Positions 1-6,688 of a stretch of DNA of 9,374 nucleotides are shown one piece after another. The notes under the pieces were generated by a model that saw nothing but the letters and a program-made list of their open reading frames with translations, was not told where the DNA came from and made no database searches. This stretch comes from an uncultured Rhodanobacteraceae bacterium. GTDB taxonomy: Bacteria > Pseudomonadota > Gammaproteobacteria > Xanthomonadales > Rhodanobacteraceae. Location of the stretch: the NCBI GenBank assembly GCA_913053815.1, contig CAJXGK010000054.1, positions 1 to 9,374 of the forward strand, given 5' to 3'. Position 1 is the first letter of the stretch; each line of letters opens with the position of its first letter. The position numbers were made by a program, and so were the translations under genes.

Positions 1-700
<700 letters not shown>

Positions 701-1579
701 ATGACCCACACCACCCATGTCCTCGACGTCACCCAGGACAATTTTGAAACCGAGGTATTGCTTGCCTCAAACCAGCAGCCTGTCCTCATCGACTTCTGGG
801 CCGACTGGTGCGCACCTTGTCGACAATTGAAGCCCATTCTTGAAAAACTGGCGGGGGAATACGCGGGAGCATTTCGCCTAGTGAAAATCAACGCCGACCA
901 GGAAGCAACCCTGGCCAGCATGTTCGGGGTACGTAGCTTGCCGACGGTTCTGCTACTCAAGGACGGCAAACCACTGGATGGTTTCATGGGGGCCCGGCCT
1001 GAATCAGAGGTACGCAAGTTTCTGGCTGATCATGGTATCCAGCCTGACAACACTGCTGATGAGCAGCCCCCCACCCCCACGGATCCGACGCCAGCCGTCA
1101 ACAGTGAATCACCCAGTGAAGCTTTGTCTCGCATCGAAAAGGCCATTGAGGCCGAACCCGACAAGGCTGAACTCAAACTCGATCTAGCAACTGCACAAAT
1201 GAATGCCGGTCAGACCGAAGCGGCCGCAACGACCCTGGATACCCTGCCCACGAGCCTGGCCCATGACGACCGGGCTCAACGCTTGCGCAAACAGCTCGAA
1301 TTTGTAAGTGCGCTCGCTGGAGCTCCCGATGCAACCATCCTGGAGCAACGTATCGTCGCCAACAGCAAGGATTTCGAAGCCCGCGATCTACGGGCCATCC
1401 GCCGCCTGCTTGATGGACAGCCGGAATTGGCGATAGAAGATTATCTAGCACTGCTGGCTGAAGCACGTGGCTGGAACGATGGCCTTGCCAAGAAACGGTT
1501 GCTGGCACTCTTTACCGTAGTTGATGATGTCCCATTGGTGACCAAGGCCCGACAGCGCATGGCCTCACTGCTGTTCTGA
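701..1579 (+). CDS. cnoX: CnoX/YbbN-type co-chaperone: thioredoxin domain plus TPR repeats
   Basis: Cytoplasmic chaperedoxin of 292 residues. In E. coli, CnoX (YbbN) holds unfolding proteins under chlorine stress and passes them to GroEL or DnaK. Residues 1-112 form a thioredoxin domain with the active site DFWADWCAPCRQ (C37, C40) and the cis-proline at SLPT (P81). Residues 115-140 are a Pro/Thr/Asp-rich linker. Residues 140-292 are alpha-helical TPR-like repeats, ending in the family-typical region with DFEARDLRA and GQPELAIEDYLALL. The intact CxxC differs from E. coli (SQHC) and suggests real thiol-disulfide activity, as described for the Caulobacter protein. I chose the ATG at 701 because homology starts there; the upstream TTG at 671 adds ten residues unlike the family. 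No strong ribosome binding site is visible. The stop is followed directly by the broken DUF4442 gene. Confidence 0.92.
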   Translation: MTHTTHVLDVTQDNFETEVLLASNQQPVLIDFWADWCAPCRQLKPILEKLAGEYAGAFRLVKINADQEATLASMFGVRSLPTVLLLKDGKPLDGFMGARPESEVRKFLADHGIQPDNTADEQPPTPTDPTPAVNSESPSEALSRIEKAIEAEPDKAELKLDLATAQMNAGQTEAAATTLDTLPTSLAHDDRAQRLRKQLEFVSALAGAPDATILEQRIVANSKDFEARDLRAIRRLLDGQPELAIEDYLALLAEARGWNDGLAKKRLLALFTVVDDVPLVTKARQRMASLLF

Positions 1580-1606
1580 GCCAGGCGTGCACGGGTTCTC
1601 AGACAA

Positions 1607-2033
1607 CTGATAAATCTATGGCCGCCATGTCTGTTTGCCGGGATTCGCGTGCTCAATATCAGCCCGGATTACCGTAGTGCCCGGGTGGCACTACGGCGGC
1701 ACGGGTATAACCGCAACTTCGTCGGCCCCCATTTCGGTGGCCGTCTGTTCGCGATGACCGATCCATTCTGGATGCTGCGGGTGATGCCCCCGTTGGGTCA
1801 CGACTACATCGTCTGGTGACCCGGCGGCACGTATCGACTTCATCACCGCGGGAAAGGCCACCGTCTTCACCGATTTTCAGCTTGATATGGAAATCATCGA
1901 AAAGCTACGCCAAACCACTACCGATGGCGCCAAAGTTCTGCGCTGGTTCGAGACAAATGTGACCCATGCCTCGGGGAAGATCTTCGCCCGAGTCCACAAA
2001 CAGCTCTATGTCCGTCGCAAACGGAACAGGTAA
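1607..2033 (+). pseudogene. DUF4442 (hotdog-fold, thioesterase-like) gene broken by a frameshift
   Basis: Two reading frames placed end to end give about 141 residues, roughly full length for the DUF4442 family (hotdog superfamily, biochemical role unknown). Part one, in the frame of cnoX, reads NLWPPCLFAGIRVLNISPDY, then NFVGPHFGGRLFAMTDPFWM and GHDYIVW, and stops at TGA 1817-1819. Skipping one base (T1817) restores DPAARIDFITAGKATVFTDF and later KIFARVHKQLYVRRKRNR, stopping at TAA 2031-2033. The family normally has an Asp directly after the IVW segment, which is what the shifted frame supplies. No ATG, GTG or TTG lies in frame between the cnoX stop and the conserved NLWPP; the first possible codons are CTG 1607 and an internal GTG at 1649. 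Both defects suggest decay, although a sequencing error or recoding could explain the frameshift. It may once have been cotranscribed with cnoX. Confidence 0.82.
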
Positions 2034-2052
2034 GCCGCTCAGCGTCTGCAGG

Positions 2053-2081
2053 CGGGTGATACTGCTCTGCAGTATCACCCG
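2053..2081. other. Perfect 13-bp inverted repeat with 3-nt loop; possible terminator or operator
   Basis: CGGGTGATACTGC (2053-2065), loop TCT, then GCAGTATCACCCG (2069-2081). The arms match perfectly. It lies 19 bp after the DUF4442 stop and 61 bp before the DUF502 start, where a terminator for the cnoX transcript would be expected. No T-run follows on either strand, so it is not a classic intrinsic terminator. It could block exonuclease, act as an operator, or be part of a dispersed repeat. Confidence 0.6.
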
Positions 2082-2142
2082 GTTCAAACGCGTACCATAC
2101 TGACCGCAGCGCACCTGCCCCCCTCAGCAACGAGTAACCACC

Positions 2143-2886
2143 ATGCGTTCGCTCCATCTGCAGCGCTATCTCCTTACCGGGCTGCTTACCATCATTCCGC
2201 TCTGGGTAACCTGGCTGGTGTTCAGTTTTATATTGCGATTTCTCGCCGGGTTGGGGGCGCCGGTCATCGAGGCACTGCTGGCGACTGCGTCGCGTCTATC
2301 GCCCAGGCTGTTTCACAGCCTGAATCCGGCCTGGTTGAACCCGCTACTGGCATTGCTGGCACTGCTGTTCACCCTGTTATCACTGTATGCCATCGGCTGG
2401 TTCGCCCAACGGGTCATCGGCAAGCGTCTACTCGCTATCTTTGATCGACTGATATCGAAAATTCCACTGGTGCGTACTATTTATGACGGCACCAAGAAAC
2501 TGACCACCGTGATGCAGCAGAAACCCAGTGGCATCCAGCGAGTCGTACTGATCGATTTCCCCATGCGAGGCATGAAAGCCGTTGGCTTCGTGACCCGAGT
2601 GCTGCGCGAGCAGGGCAGTGATCGCGAGATGGCCGCCGTATATGTACCCACCACCCCCAATCCGACCTCGGGTTACCTGGAAGTGGTGCCAGTGGATGAA
2701 CTGGTACCTACCGACTGGACCATGGATCAGGCTATGGCTTTTATTATCTCCGGTGGTGCTGTAGCCCCCGAAACGTTGCCTGCTATCCGGCAGACTGCCG
2801 GTACCACGCAATCCGGACAGCCCGTCAGTACACTCCATACCACAGCAGCCACGCCCCCTAACCCAACCGGGAACAGTACCCGTTGA
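2143..2886 (+). CDS. DUF502 (COG2928) family integral membrane protein
   Basis: Protein of 247 residues in the DUF502 family, whose molecular function is not established. Two hydrophobic segments, near residues 8-36 (RYLLTGLLTIIPLWVTWLVF) and 66-88 (NPLLALLALLFTLLSLYAIG), form a membrane hairpin. A soluble domain then carries the family blocks KIPLVRTIYDGTKKL (106-120), RVVLIDFPMRGMKAVGFVTR (133-152), PTSGYLEVVPVDELVPTDW (174-192) and AMAFIISGG (197-205). The last 35 or so residues are a Thr/Pro/Gln-rich, probably disordered tail. The ATG at 2143 fits the family start (basic residues before the first membrane segment). The upstream GAGTAACC gives only a weak ribosome binding site. It is convergent with the isocitrate dehydrogenase gene, 57 bp away, with no clear terminator between them. 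Confidence 0.9.
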   Translation: MRSLHLQRYLLTGLLTIIPLWVTWLVFSFILRFLAGLGAPVIEALLATASRLSPRLFHSLNPAWLNPLLALLALLFTLLSLYAIGWFAQRVIGKRLLAIFDRLISKIPLVRTIYDGTKKLTTVMQQKPSGIQRVVLIDFPMRGMKAVGFVTRVLREQGSDREMAAVYVPTTPNPTSGYLEVVPVDELVPTDWTMDQAMAFIISGGAVAPETLPAIRQTAGTTQSGQPVSTLHTTAATPPNPTGNSTR

Positions 2887-2943
2887 TCCCCGTTTGACGA
2901 CCCCACCACCCCACCTTGCAGCACTACGGCCGCATCGACAAGA

Positions 2944-3954
2944 TTAGTTGCGGACGCGCTCGACCAAAGCTTCAGCAAAACTTTCGGTTGTCCCATCGCC
3001 GCCCAAATCAGGGGTAACCCGGTCATGGGCTGCCAGGGTATCGCGAATGGCCTGGCGCACCCGATCACCCTGTTCCGGCATACCCATGTAATCCAACATC
3101 GCACTGGCCCCCAGCAGCAACGCGCAGGGATCAGCGATATGCTTACCGGCTATATCCGGTGCCGAGCCATGTACGGCTTCGAATATAGCCGTTTCGGCAC
3201 CAATATTCGCACCGGGGGCCAACCCCAGGCCACCGACAAGACCGGCACATAGATCGGAAAGGATGTCACCAAAAAGATTGGTGGTGACGATCACGTCGAA
3301 TTGCTCAGGATGCATCACCAACTGCATGCAAGTATTATCCACAATCAGCTCATTACATTCGATCTCGGGATAGTCTTTGGCCACCTCACGGGCTACATTC
3401 AGGAACAGGCCTGAAGTGGTTTTCATGATGTTGGCCTTATGCACCACGGTAACCTTGCAGCGCGCTTGATGCCGAGCCAGCTCGAAAGCATGGCGGACAA
3501 TGCGCTCAGAGCCGTGACGGGTGACGCGGGTAACCGACTCCGCCGTTTCGCCATCGCCAGATAAGGTCTGACCCTCGGAACGGTAAGCCCCCTCGGTGTT
3601 CTCGCGTACGGTGATGATGTCAACGTGGTCGTAACGTGCCTTGGTACCGGGCATGGTGATAACCGGACGCACATTGGCATAGAGATCAAAATGCTTGCGT
3701 AACTCGACATTGAGCGAACTGAAACCGCTACCGATAGGGGTAGTCAACGGACCTTTCAGAGCAACCCGATGATGGCTGATCGCATCCAGGGTCGGTTGTG
3801 GTAACAGCTCACCGTGTAGGTCCATCGCCGCCATGCCGGCATCGACAAAATCGTAGCTGAGTCCGCAATCCAGCACATCGAGCACGCGCAGCGTGGCATT
3901 CATGATCTCAGGGCCGATCCCGTCACCCCGGATCACGGCAATAGTCTTACTCAT
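2944..3954 (-). CDS. Isocitrate dehydrogenase, IDH3-like, probably NAD-dependent
   Basis: Cytoplasmic enzyme of 336 residues converting isocitrate to 2-oxoglutarate and CO2 in the TCA cycle. It belongs to the isocitrate/isopropylmalate dehydrogenase family: IRGDGIGPEI (8-17), KGPLTTPIGSG (K68), SSLNVELRK (S80, R86), YANVRP (R96), VRENTEGAY (R117, Y124), VHKANIMK (K173), and Mg-binding Asp residues at VDNTC (D206) and FGDILSDLCAG (D230, D234). The cofactor segment VHGSAPDIAGK has D267-I268 where NADP enzymes such as E. coli Icd have Lys-Tyr, so NAD is expected. Length and motifs resemble mitochondrial IDH3 and the NAD-IDH of some chemolithoautotrophs. Related alternatives are isopropylmalate, homoisocitrate or tartrate dehydrogenase, which I consider less likely. 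GAGGAG sits 8 bases before the ATG. It is probably transcribed both with the upstream grx pair and from its own promoter. Confidence 0.9.
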   Translation of the reverse strand: MSKTIAVIRGDGIGPEIMNATLRVLDVLDCGLSYDFVDAGMAAMDLHGELLPQPTLDAISHHRVALKGPLTTPIGSGFSSLNVELRKHFDLYANVRPVITMPGTKARYDHVDIITVRENTEGAYRSEGQTLSGDGETAESVTRVTRHGSERIVRHAFELARHQARCKVTVVHKANIMKTTSGLFLNVAREVAKDYPEIECNELIVDNTCMQLVMHPEQFDVIVTTNLFGDILSDLCAGLVGGLGLAPGANIGAETAIFEAVHGSAPDIAGKHIADPCALLLGASAMLDYMGMPEQGDRVRQAIRDTLAAHDRVTPDLGGDGTTESFAEALVERVRN

Positions 3955-3962
3955 GGGTAAAG

Positions 3963-3968
3963 CTCCTC
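3963..3968 (-). promoter_or_regulatory. Shine-Dalgarno of the isocitrate dehydrogenase gene
   Basis: Read on the minus strand this is GAGGAG, eight bases before the ATG at 3954. It is one of the strongest ribosome binding sites in the window and fixes the start. Confidence 0.8.
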
Positions 3969-3997
3969 AAAGACGCCAAGCAGCAAATAAACAGCCC

Positions 3998-4027
3998 ATT
4001 ATCCCCGACTCGCCCTATAACGAACAA
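3998..4027 (-). promoter_or_regulatory. Candidate sigma-70 promoter for the isocitrate dehydrogenase gene
   Basis: On the minus strand TTGTTC (4027-4022) is followed after 18 bp by GATAAT (4003-3998), five of six matches to the -10 consensus. It lies in the 82-bp gap after the AhpD-like gene and would start transcription near 3991, giving a leader of about 37 nt. The -35 is poor, so this is tentative. If real, the dehydrogenase can be expressed independently of grx. Confidence 0.4.
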
Positions 4028-4036
4028 GTGCGCATT

Positions 4037-4405
4037 TCAATCTGGGGAGGTTACCGGCTGGTTGTGCTGCTCGATCCGGTCGAGAAAATCCACCGCCCGA
4101 CGTAAATGAGGAATCACGATCGAGCCCCCCACCACCAATCCGACCTGGAAAATTTCGAACATCTCCTCACGGCTCACGCCGAGCTCATGGCACTGTGTAA
4201 GGTGGTGATGGACACAGTCATCACAACGCAATACCAGCGAGGCCACCAGACCCAGCATTCCCTTAGTCTTAAGGTCGAGCACCCCTTCACGATAACACTG
4301 CGCATCCAGGGCAAAGAATCGCTTAATCACCTGATTATCGTGCTCGAGGATGCGCTTGTTGAGACGCTGTCGGAATGCCCCGAACGACGGGTTATGATCG
4401 CTCAT
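4037..4405 (-). CDS. Carboxymuconolactone decarboxylase/AhpD-like protein with a CxxC motif
   Basis: Small helical protein of 122 residues in the CMD/AhpD-like superfamily. The signature is LRCDDCVHHHLTQC, with C61-x2-C64 and H68 in the spacing of the AhpD redox site (C-x2-C-x3-H). It is followed by the family helix GVSREEMFEIFQVGLVVGG and by HLRRAVDFLD. AhpD proteins pass electrons to peroxiredoxins, so a thiol peroxidase-related role is plausible but unproven. The position matching the AhpD proton-relay Glu (12 before the first Cys) is Gly49. The ATG at 4405 overlaps the glutaredoxin stop (ATGA), and GAGGTGG at 4419-4413 lies 7 bases upstream inside the glutaredoxin gene, so translation is probably coupled. 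Family assignment is firm, substrate unknown. Confidence 0.87.
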   Translation of the reverse strand: MSDHNPSFGAFRQRLNKRILEHDNQVIKRFFALDAQCYREGVLDLKTKGMLGLVASLVLRCDDCVHHHLTQCHELGVSREEMFEIFQVGLVVGGSIVIPHLRRAVDFLDRIEQHNQPVTSPD

Positions 4406-4674
4406 GCCGTATCCACCTCGATCAACGACTGCAATGTACCATTGTGATCGGCAACCGCCAGCTCTTCGAAACCGCCCACCCGCTGACCGTTGATAAAAAT
4501 CTGCGGAACGGTACGCGCCCCCATGCTACGACTGAGCATGGCCATCCGGGCTTCGGGATCCCTGTCGATGCGCAGTTCGGTCCACACCAAGCCACGCTCG
4601 CTAAGCAGACGTTTAGCCGCGGTGCAGTAAGGGCAGACTGTTGTCGTATACATTTCAATATTGGGTGGGGACAT
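4402..4674 (-). CDS. grxC: Glutaredoxin, GrxC (Grx3) type
   Basis: Dithiol glutaredoxin of 90 residues that reduces disulfides and glutathione-mixed disulfides in the cytoplasm using glutathione. Visible motifs are EMYTTTVCPYCTAAKRLL with the active site C14-P-Y-C17, the cis-proline motif RTVPQIFINGQ (TVP 55-57), and the glutathione-binding GG at 67-68 in RVGGFEEL. Length and motif spacing match bacterial GrxC. The start is uncertain: ATG 4674 (MSPPNIEMY) gives the family-typical length, while ATG 4683 adds MAP. Neither has a visible ribosome binding site. A longer open frame continues upstream to about 4830 but is Arg/Cys-rich and unlike the family. The stop overlaps the start of the AhpD-like gene. 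In E. coli grxC neighbours secB, which is absent here. Confidence 0.9.
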   Translation of the reverse strand: MSPPNIEMYTTTVCPYCTAAKRLLSERGLVWTELRIDRDPEARMAMLSRSMGARTVPQIFINGQRVGGFEELAVADHNGTLQSLIEVDTA

Positions 4675-4701
4675 GGGTGCCATTCGTAAAGCGCCAAGCC
4701 G

Positions 4702-4734
4702 GCGCGAGAACCCATCATTGGATTGATGTCGCGC
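4702..4734. other. Imperfect hairpin upstream of grxC
   Basis: GCGCGA (4702-4707) pairs with TCGCGC (4729-4734), and CATCA (4713-4717) pairs with TGATG (4724-4728), leaving an internal bulge of five bases and a six-base loop. On the minus strand it would lie in the grxC leader, 20-30 bases before the start. Function unknown. Confidence 0.4.
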
Positions 4735-4777
4735 AAATGCAAGTAAGCAGCCACAACAGCGCCGGGGCTGATCACAT

Positions 4778-4804
4778 GGTTGAGACCGGGACGCCGGCTC
4801 AACC
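4778..4804. other. Hairpin GGTTGAG-A-CCGG / CCGG-CTCAACC in the grxC-bepA gap
   Basis: Eleven base pairs with a single bulged A (4785) and a GACG loop (4790-4793). No T-run follows on either strand. Its position in a divergent promoter region fits an operator or leader structure better than a terminator. Function unknown. Confidence 0.5.
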
Positions 4805-4810
4805 GCACCT

Positions 4811-4838
4811 GAACCAATCCCGATAAACACTGGTCAGA
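4811..4838 (+). promoter_or_regulatory. Candidate sigma-E (RpoE) type promoter for the bepA-like gene
   Basis: GAACCA (4811-4816) is followed after 17 bp by TCAGA (4834-4838, within GGTCAGA). This resembles the RpoE pattern GGAACTT, 15-16 bp, GTC-N-A. Transcription would start near 4844, about 40 bases before the ATG at 4886. E. coli bepA belongs to the sigma-E regulon, which gives the match biological sense. Two bases of the -35 differ from consensus, so this is tentative. Confidence 0.35.
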
Positions 4839-4885
4839 CCCACCACACCGCGCTAACGTTGCCAAGTGCATGCTATGACCTATCC

Positions 4886-6571
4886 ATGAATATACGCTTT
4901 TTCTTCCTGCTATCGCTTATCGCGCTATTGACCCTTGGCGCCGGCACGCTGCATGCCAATGACACCCTACGTCTGCCCCATCTCGGCAGCACTGCGGCGG
5001 CTGTACTCTCTCCCGCCGAAGCCCAAGCCTATGGCGCCAGCATGTTCAGGCAAATGCGGGCCCTCAATCTGGTACTCAACGATCCGCTCGCCGACGAATA
5101 CATCAACGGCCTGGGCTACCGTTTGGTCGCTGCCAGTCCCGAACCAACCCTGCATTTCACCTTTTTTATTGCCAGGGAAAATGTGATCAACGCCTTTGCC
5201 GCACCAGGCGGCTACATCGGTATCAATGCCGGTCTCATCACCGCCACCCATAATCAAGACGAACTGGCAGCAGTAATGGCTCATGAAATCAGCCACATCA
5301 CCCAACACCACCTGGAGCGGGCCTTCGAGGATGCGAAAAAAACAGCTCCATTGATAGCCCTGGCCATGCTGGGAGCCCTCGCCCTCGGAGCCTCAGGGGC
5401 CGGAGGTAATGCCGCCGTCGCAGCCATGGCTATGGGTCAGGGTCTGGCTTTGCAGCGGCAAATTAATTTCACCAGAAAGGATGAAGCCGAGGCGGATCGG
5501 GTGGGTATGCAGACCTTGGCCCGAGCCGGTTTCAGCCCTGATGGGATGGCCAACTTTTTTGCCAGGATGGAAACTCTGCTGCGTGCCGACAGTGGTGGTT
5601 ACCAAGTTCCCGCCATACTCCAGAACCATCCCGTCACGGCTTTGCGGATTGCTCAGGCTCGGGCTCGGGCGCATGCCATCGAAGCCAGACTACATACCCA
5701 TCCCCCAACACCCATACCAAAATACGTCGGCTGGCAGGACGCCACTCTACCCTTGCCTTACGTCAAACCCACACCCAACTTGCTCAGTACCTCAACTCAG
5801 ATCGACCGCCCCGGTAGTCCCCGAGCCGAACAGTATTACCTACTGATGCGGGAAAGAGTCCGGGTACTCAGCAGCCAGGATATCAATGGGCTGATCCGCT
5901 ATTACGCCAGCAATCTGGCCAATAACCCTGGGTTTCGGATTCCGTCTAATCGTTACGGCTATGCCCTCGCCCTGATTCGCAGCGGCAAGGGGGCCCAAGC
6001 CCTGCATGAACTCGCCCCACTGCTACACGACCAGCCTGACAACCTGCCCATCCGCCTGGCCTGGGCACATGCCGAGCTGGCAGCAGGGCGACGCAAGGTG
6101 GCTCTAATCCACTACGACAACCTGGTCCGTGACTGGCCCCGGCAGCCGGCCGTGGCACTTGGCACCGCCCAAGCACTGATCAGCTCCAACCGGAAAAGTG
6201 ATGGGGTGAGGGCTGAAACCTTGCTACGACCCTTACTAGAGGATAGCAACGAACCGAATATATACCGCACCTATGCACGGGCCGCAGAACTGGCCGGCTT
6301 AAAAGTACGGGCAGCTGAAGCTTATGCCGACGCCACGTTCATCTCCGGCCATCCTATTGATGCCCTGGACCAATTACATCGGCTGATCAGGCGGCCGAAT
6401 CTGGATTATTACCAACGCGCACGGATCGAGGCGCGCATTGCTTACCTCACCCCCATCGCTCTGGAATTACAAAAACGCGATCGAAATAAGAGAAAAGAAG
6501 CTAGAAATCTTCTGCCGTATGGAAATCGTAGTAAGGACAAGGACGACGGGTCGGGATTTTTACAAACCTAA
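4886..6571 (+). CDS. bepA: BepA-like periplasmic M48 metalloprotease with TPR domain
   Basis: Exported zinc protease of 561 residues resembling BepA (YfgC), which helps assemble or degrade outer-membrane proteins such as LptD at the BAM complex. Residues 1-24 (MNIRFFFLLSLIALL...LHA) are a signal peptide, so I chose ATG 4886 over the TTG at 4859. The M48 domain has NAFAAPGGYIGINAGL (102-117), the zinc motif HEISH (H133, E134, H137) and ExxxD in DEAEADRVGM (E200, D204). H248 in QNHP matches the histidine that occludes the active site in E. coli BepA. Residues 153-185 are a hydrophobic Gly/Ala-rich membrane-apposed region. Residues about 330-530 form TPR repeats. The last 35 residues are strongly basic (QKRDRNKRKEARN) with lower GC than the rest. 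The protein is longer than E. coli BepA (487), mostly after the protease domain. No Shine-Dalgarno is seen. Confidence 0.9.
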   Translation: MNIRFFFLLSLIALLTLGAGTLHANDTLRLPHLGSTAAAVLSPAEAQAYGASMFRQMRALNLVLNDPLADEYINGLGYRLVAASPEPTLHFTFFIARENVINAFAAPGGYIGINAGLITATHNQDELAAVMAHEISHITQHHLERAFEDAKKTAPLIALAMLGALALGASGAGGNAAVAAMAMGQGLALQRQINFTRKDEAEADRVGMQTLARAGFSPDGMANFFARMETLLRADSGGYQVPAILQNHPVTALRIAQARARAHAIEARLHTHPPTPIPKYVGWQDATLPLPYVKPTPNLLSTSTQIDRPGSPRAEQYYLLMRERVRVLSSQDINGLIRYYASNLANNPGFRIPSNRYGYALALIRSGKGAQALHELAPLLHDQPDNLPIRLAWAHAELAAGRRKVALIHYDNLVRDWPRQPAVALGTAQALISSNRKSDGVRAETLLRPLLEDSNEPNIYRTYARAAELAGLKVRAAEAYADATFISGHPIDALDQLHRLIRRPNLDYYQRARIEARIAYLTPIALELQKRDRNKRKEARNLLPYGNRSKDKDDGSGFLQT

Positions 6572-6651
6572 GATGAATAGTGAGCCGATTTAATGATTAT
6601 CTTGAAAAGGGTTGGCTGGATCGAGTGATGTGTATCTCATCACCCATCACA

Positions 6652-6680
6652 CTGTCACAGCCTTGCAACATCCTTGCGTT
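6652..6680 (+). promoter_or_regulatory. Candidate Pho box (three 11-bp-spaced half-sites) upstream of phoB
   Basis: CTGTCAC (6652-6658), TTGCAAC (6663-6669) and TTGCGTT (6674-6680) recur at exactly 11-bp steps, the spacing of PhoB half-sites (CTGTCAT plus 4). The first matches six of seven bases, the others poorly. The last repeat ends 8 bp before a -10-like CATAAT, where PhoB-activated promoters place the box in lieu of a -35. It would make phoB autoregulated, as in E. coli. Confidence 0.4.
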
Positions 6681-6684
6681 GCAA
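6663..6684. repeat. Perfect 7-bp inverted repeat TTGCAAC-N8-GTTGCAA
   Basis: Arms at 6663-6669 and 6678-6684, immediately upstream of the -10-like element. Centre-to-centre distance is 15 bp. It looks like an operator for a dimeric regulator and overlaps the candidate Pho box, so only one reading may be correct. Confidence 0.5.
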
Positions 6685-6688
6685 TAAA

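Noticed and set aside
1811..1822. Programmed +1 frameshift at UGG UGA C, resembling the prfB site (CUU UGA C)
   Set aside because: The UGAC context and the skipped U are the same as in prfB, but the P-site tRNA-Trp cannot re-pair on GGU, and no Shine-Dalgarno-like stimulator sits a few bases upstream. Together with the missing start codon, mutation is the simpler explanation.
2428..2838. Minus-strand open frame of 136 codons opposite the DUF502 gene
   Set aside because: Shadow of the plus-strand gene; Gly/His-rich composition with no family motifs.
4402..4830. Longer glutaredoxin reading frame with about 50 extra N-terminal residues
   Set aside because: The extension is Arg/Cys/Gly-rich, has no domain resemblance and lies over two hairpins; glutaredoxin homology begins at the internal ATGs 4683/4674.
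4859..4885. TTG start for the BepA-like protein, or a leaderless start driven by TGCTATGAC (4871-4879)
   Set aside because: The TTG start would put nine residues before a perfectly good signal peptide, and the -10-like element has no -35; the sigma-E-like promoter explains the ATG better.
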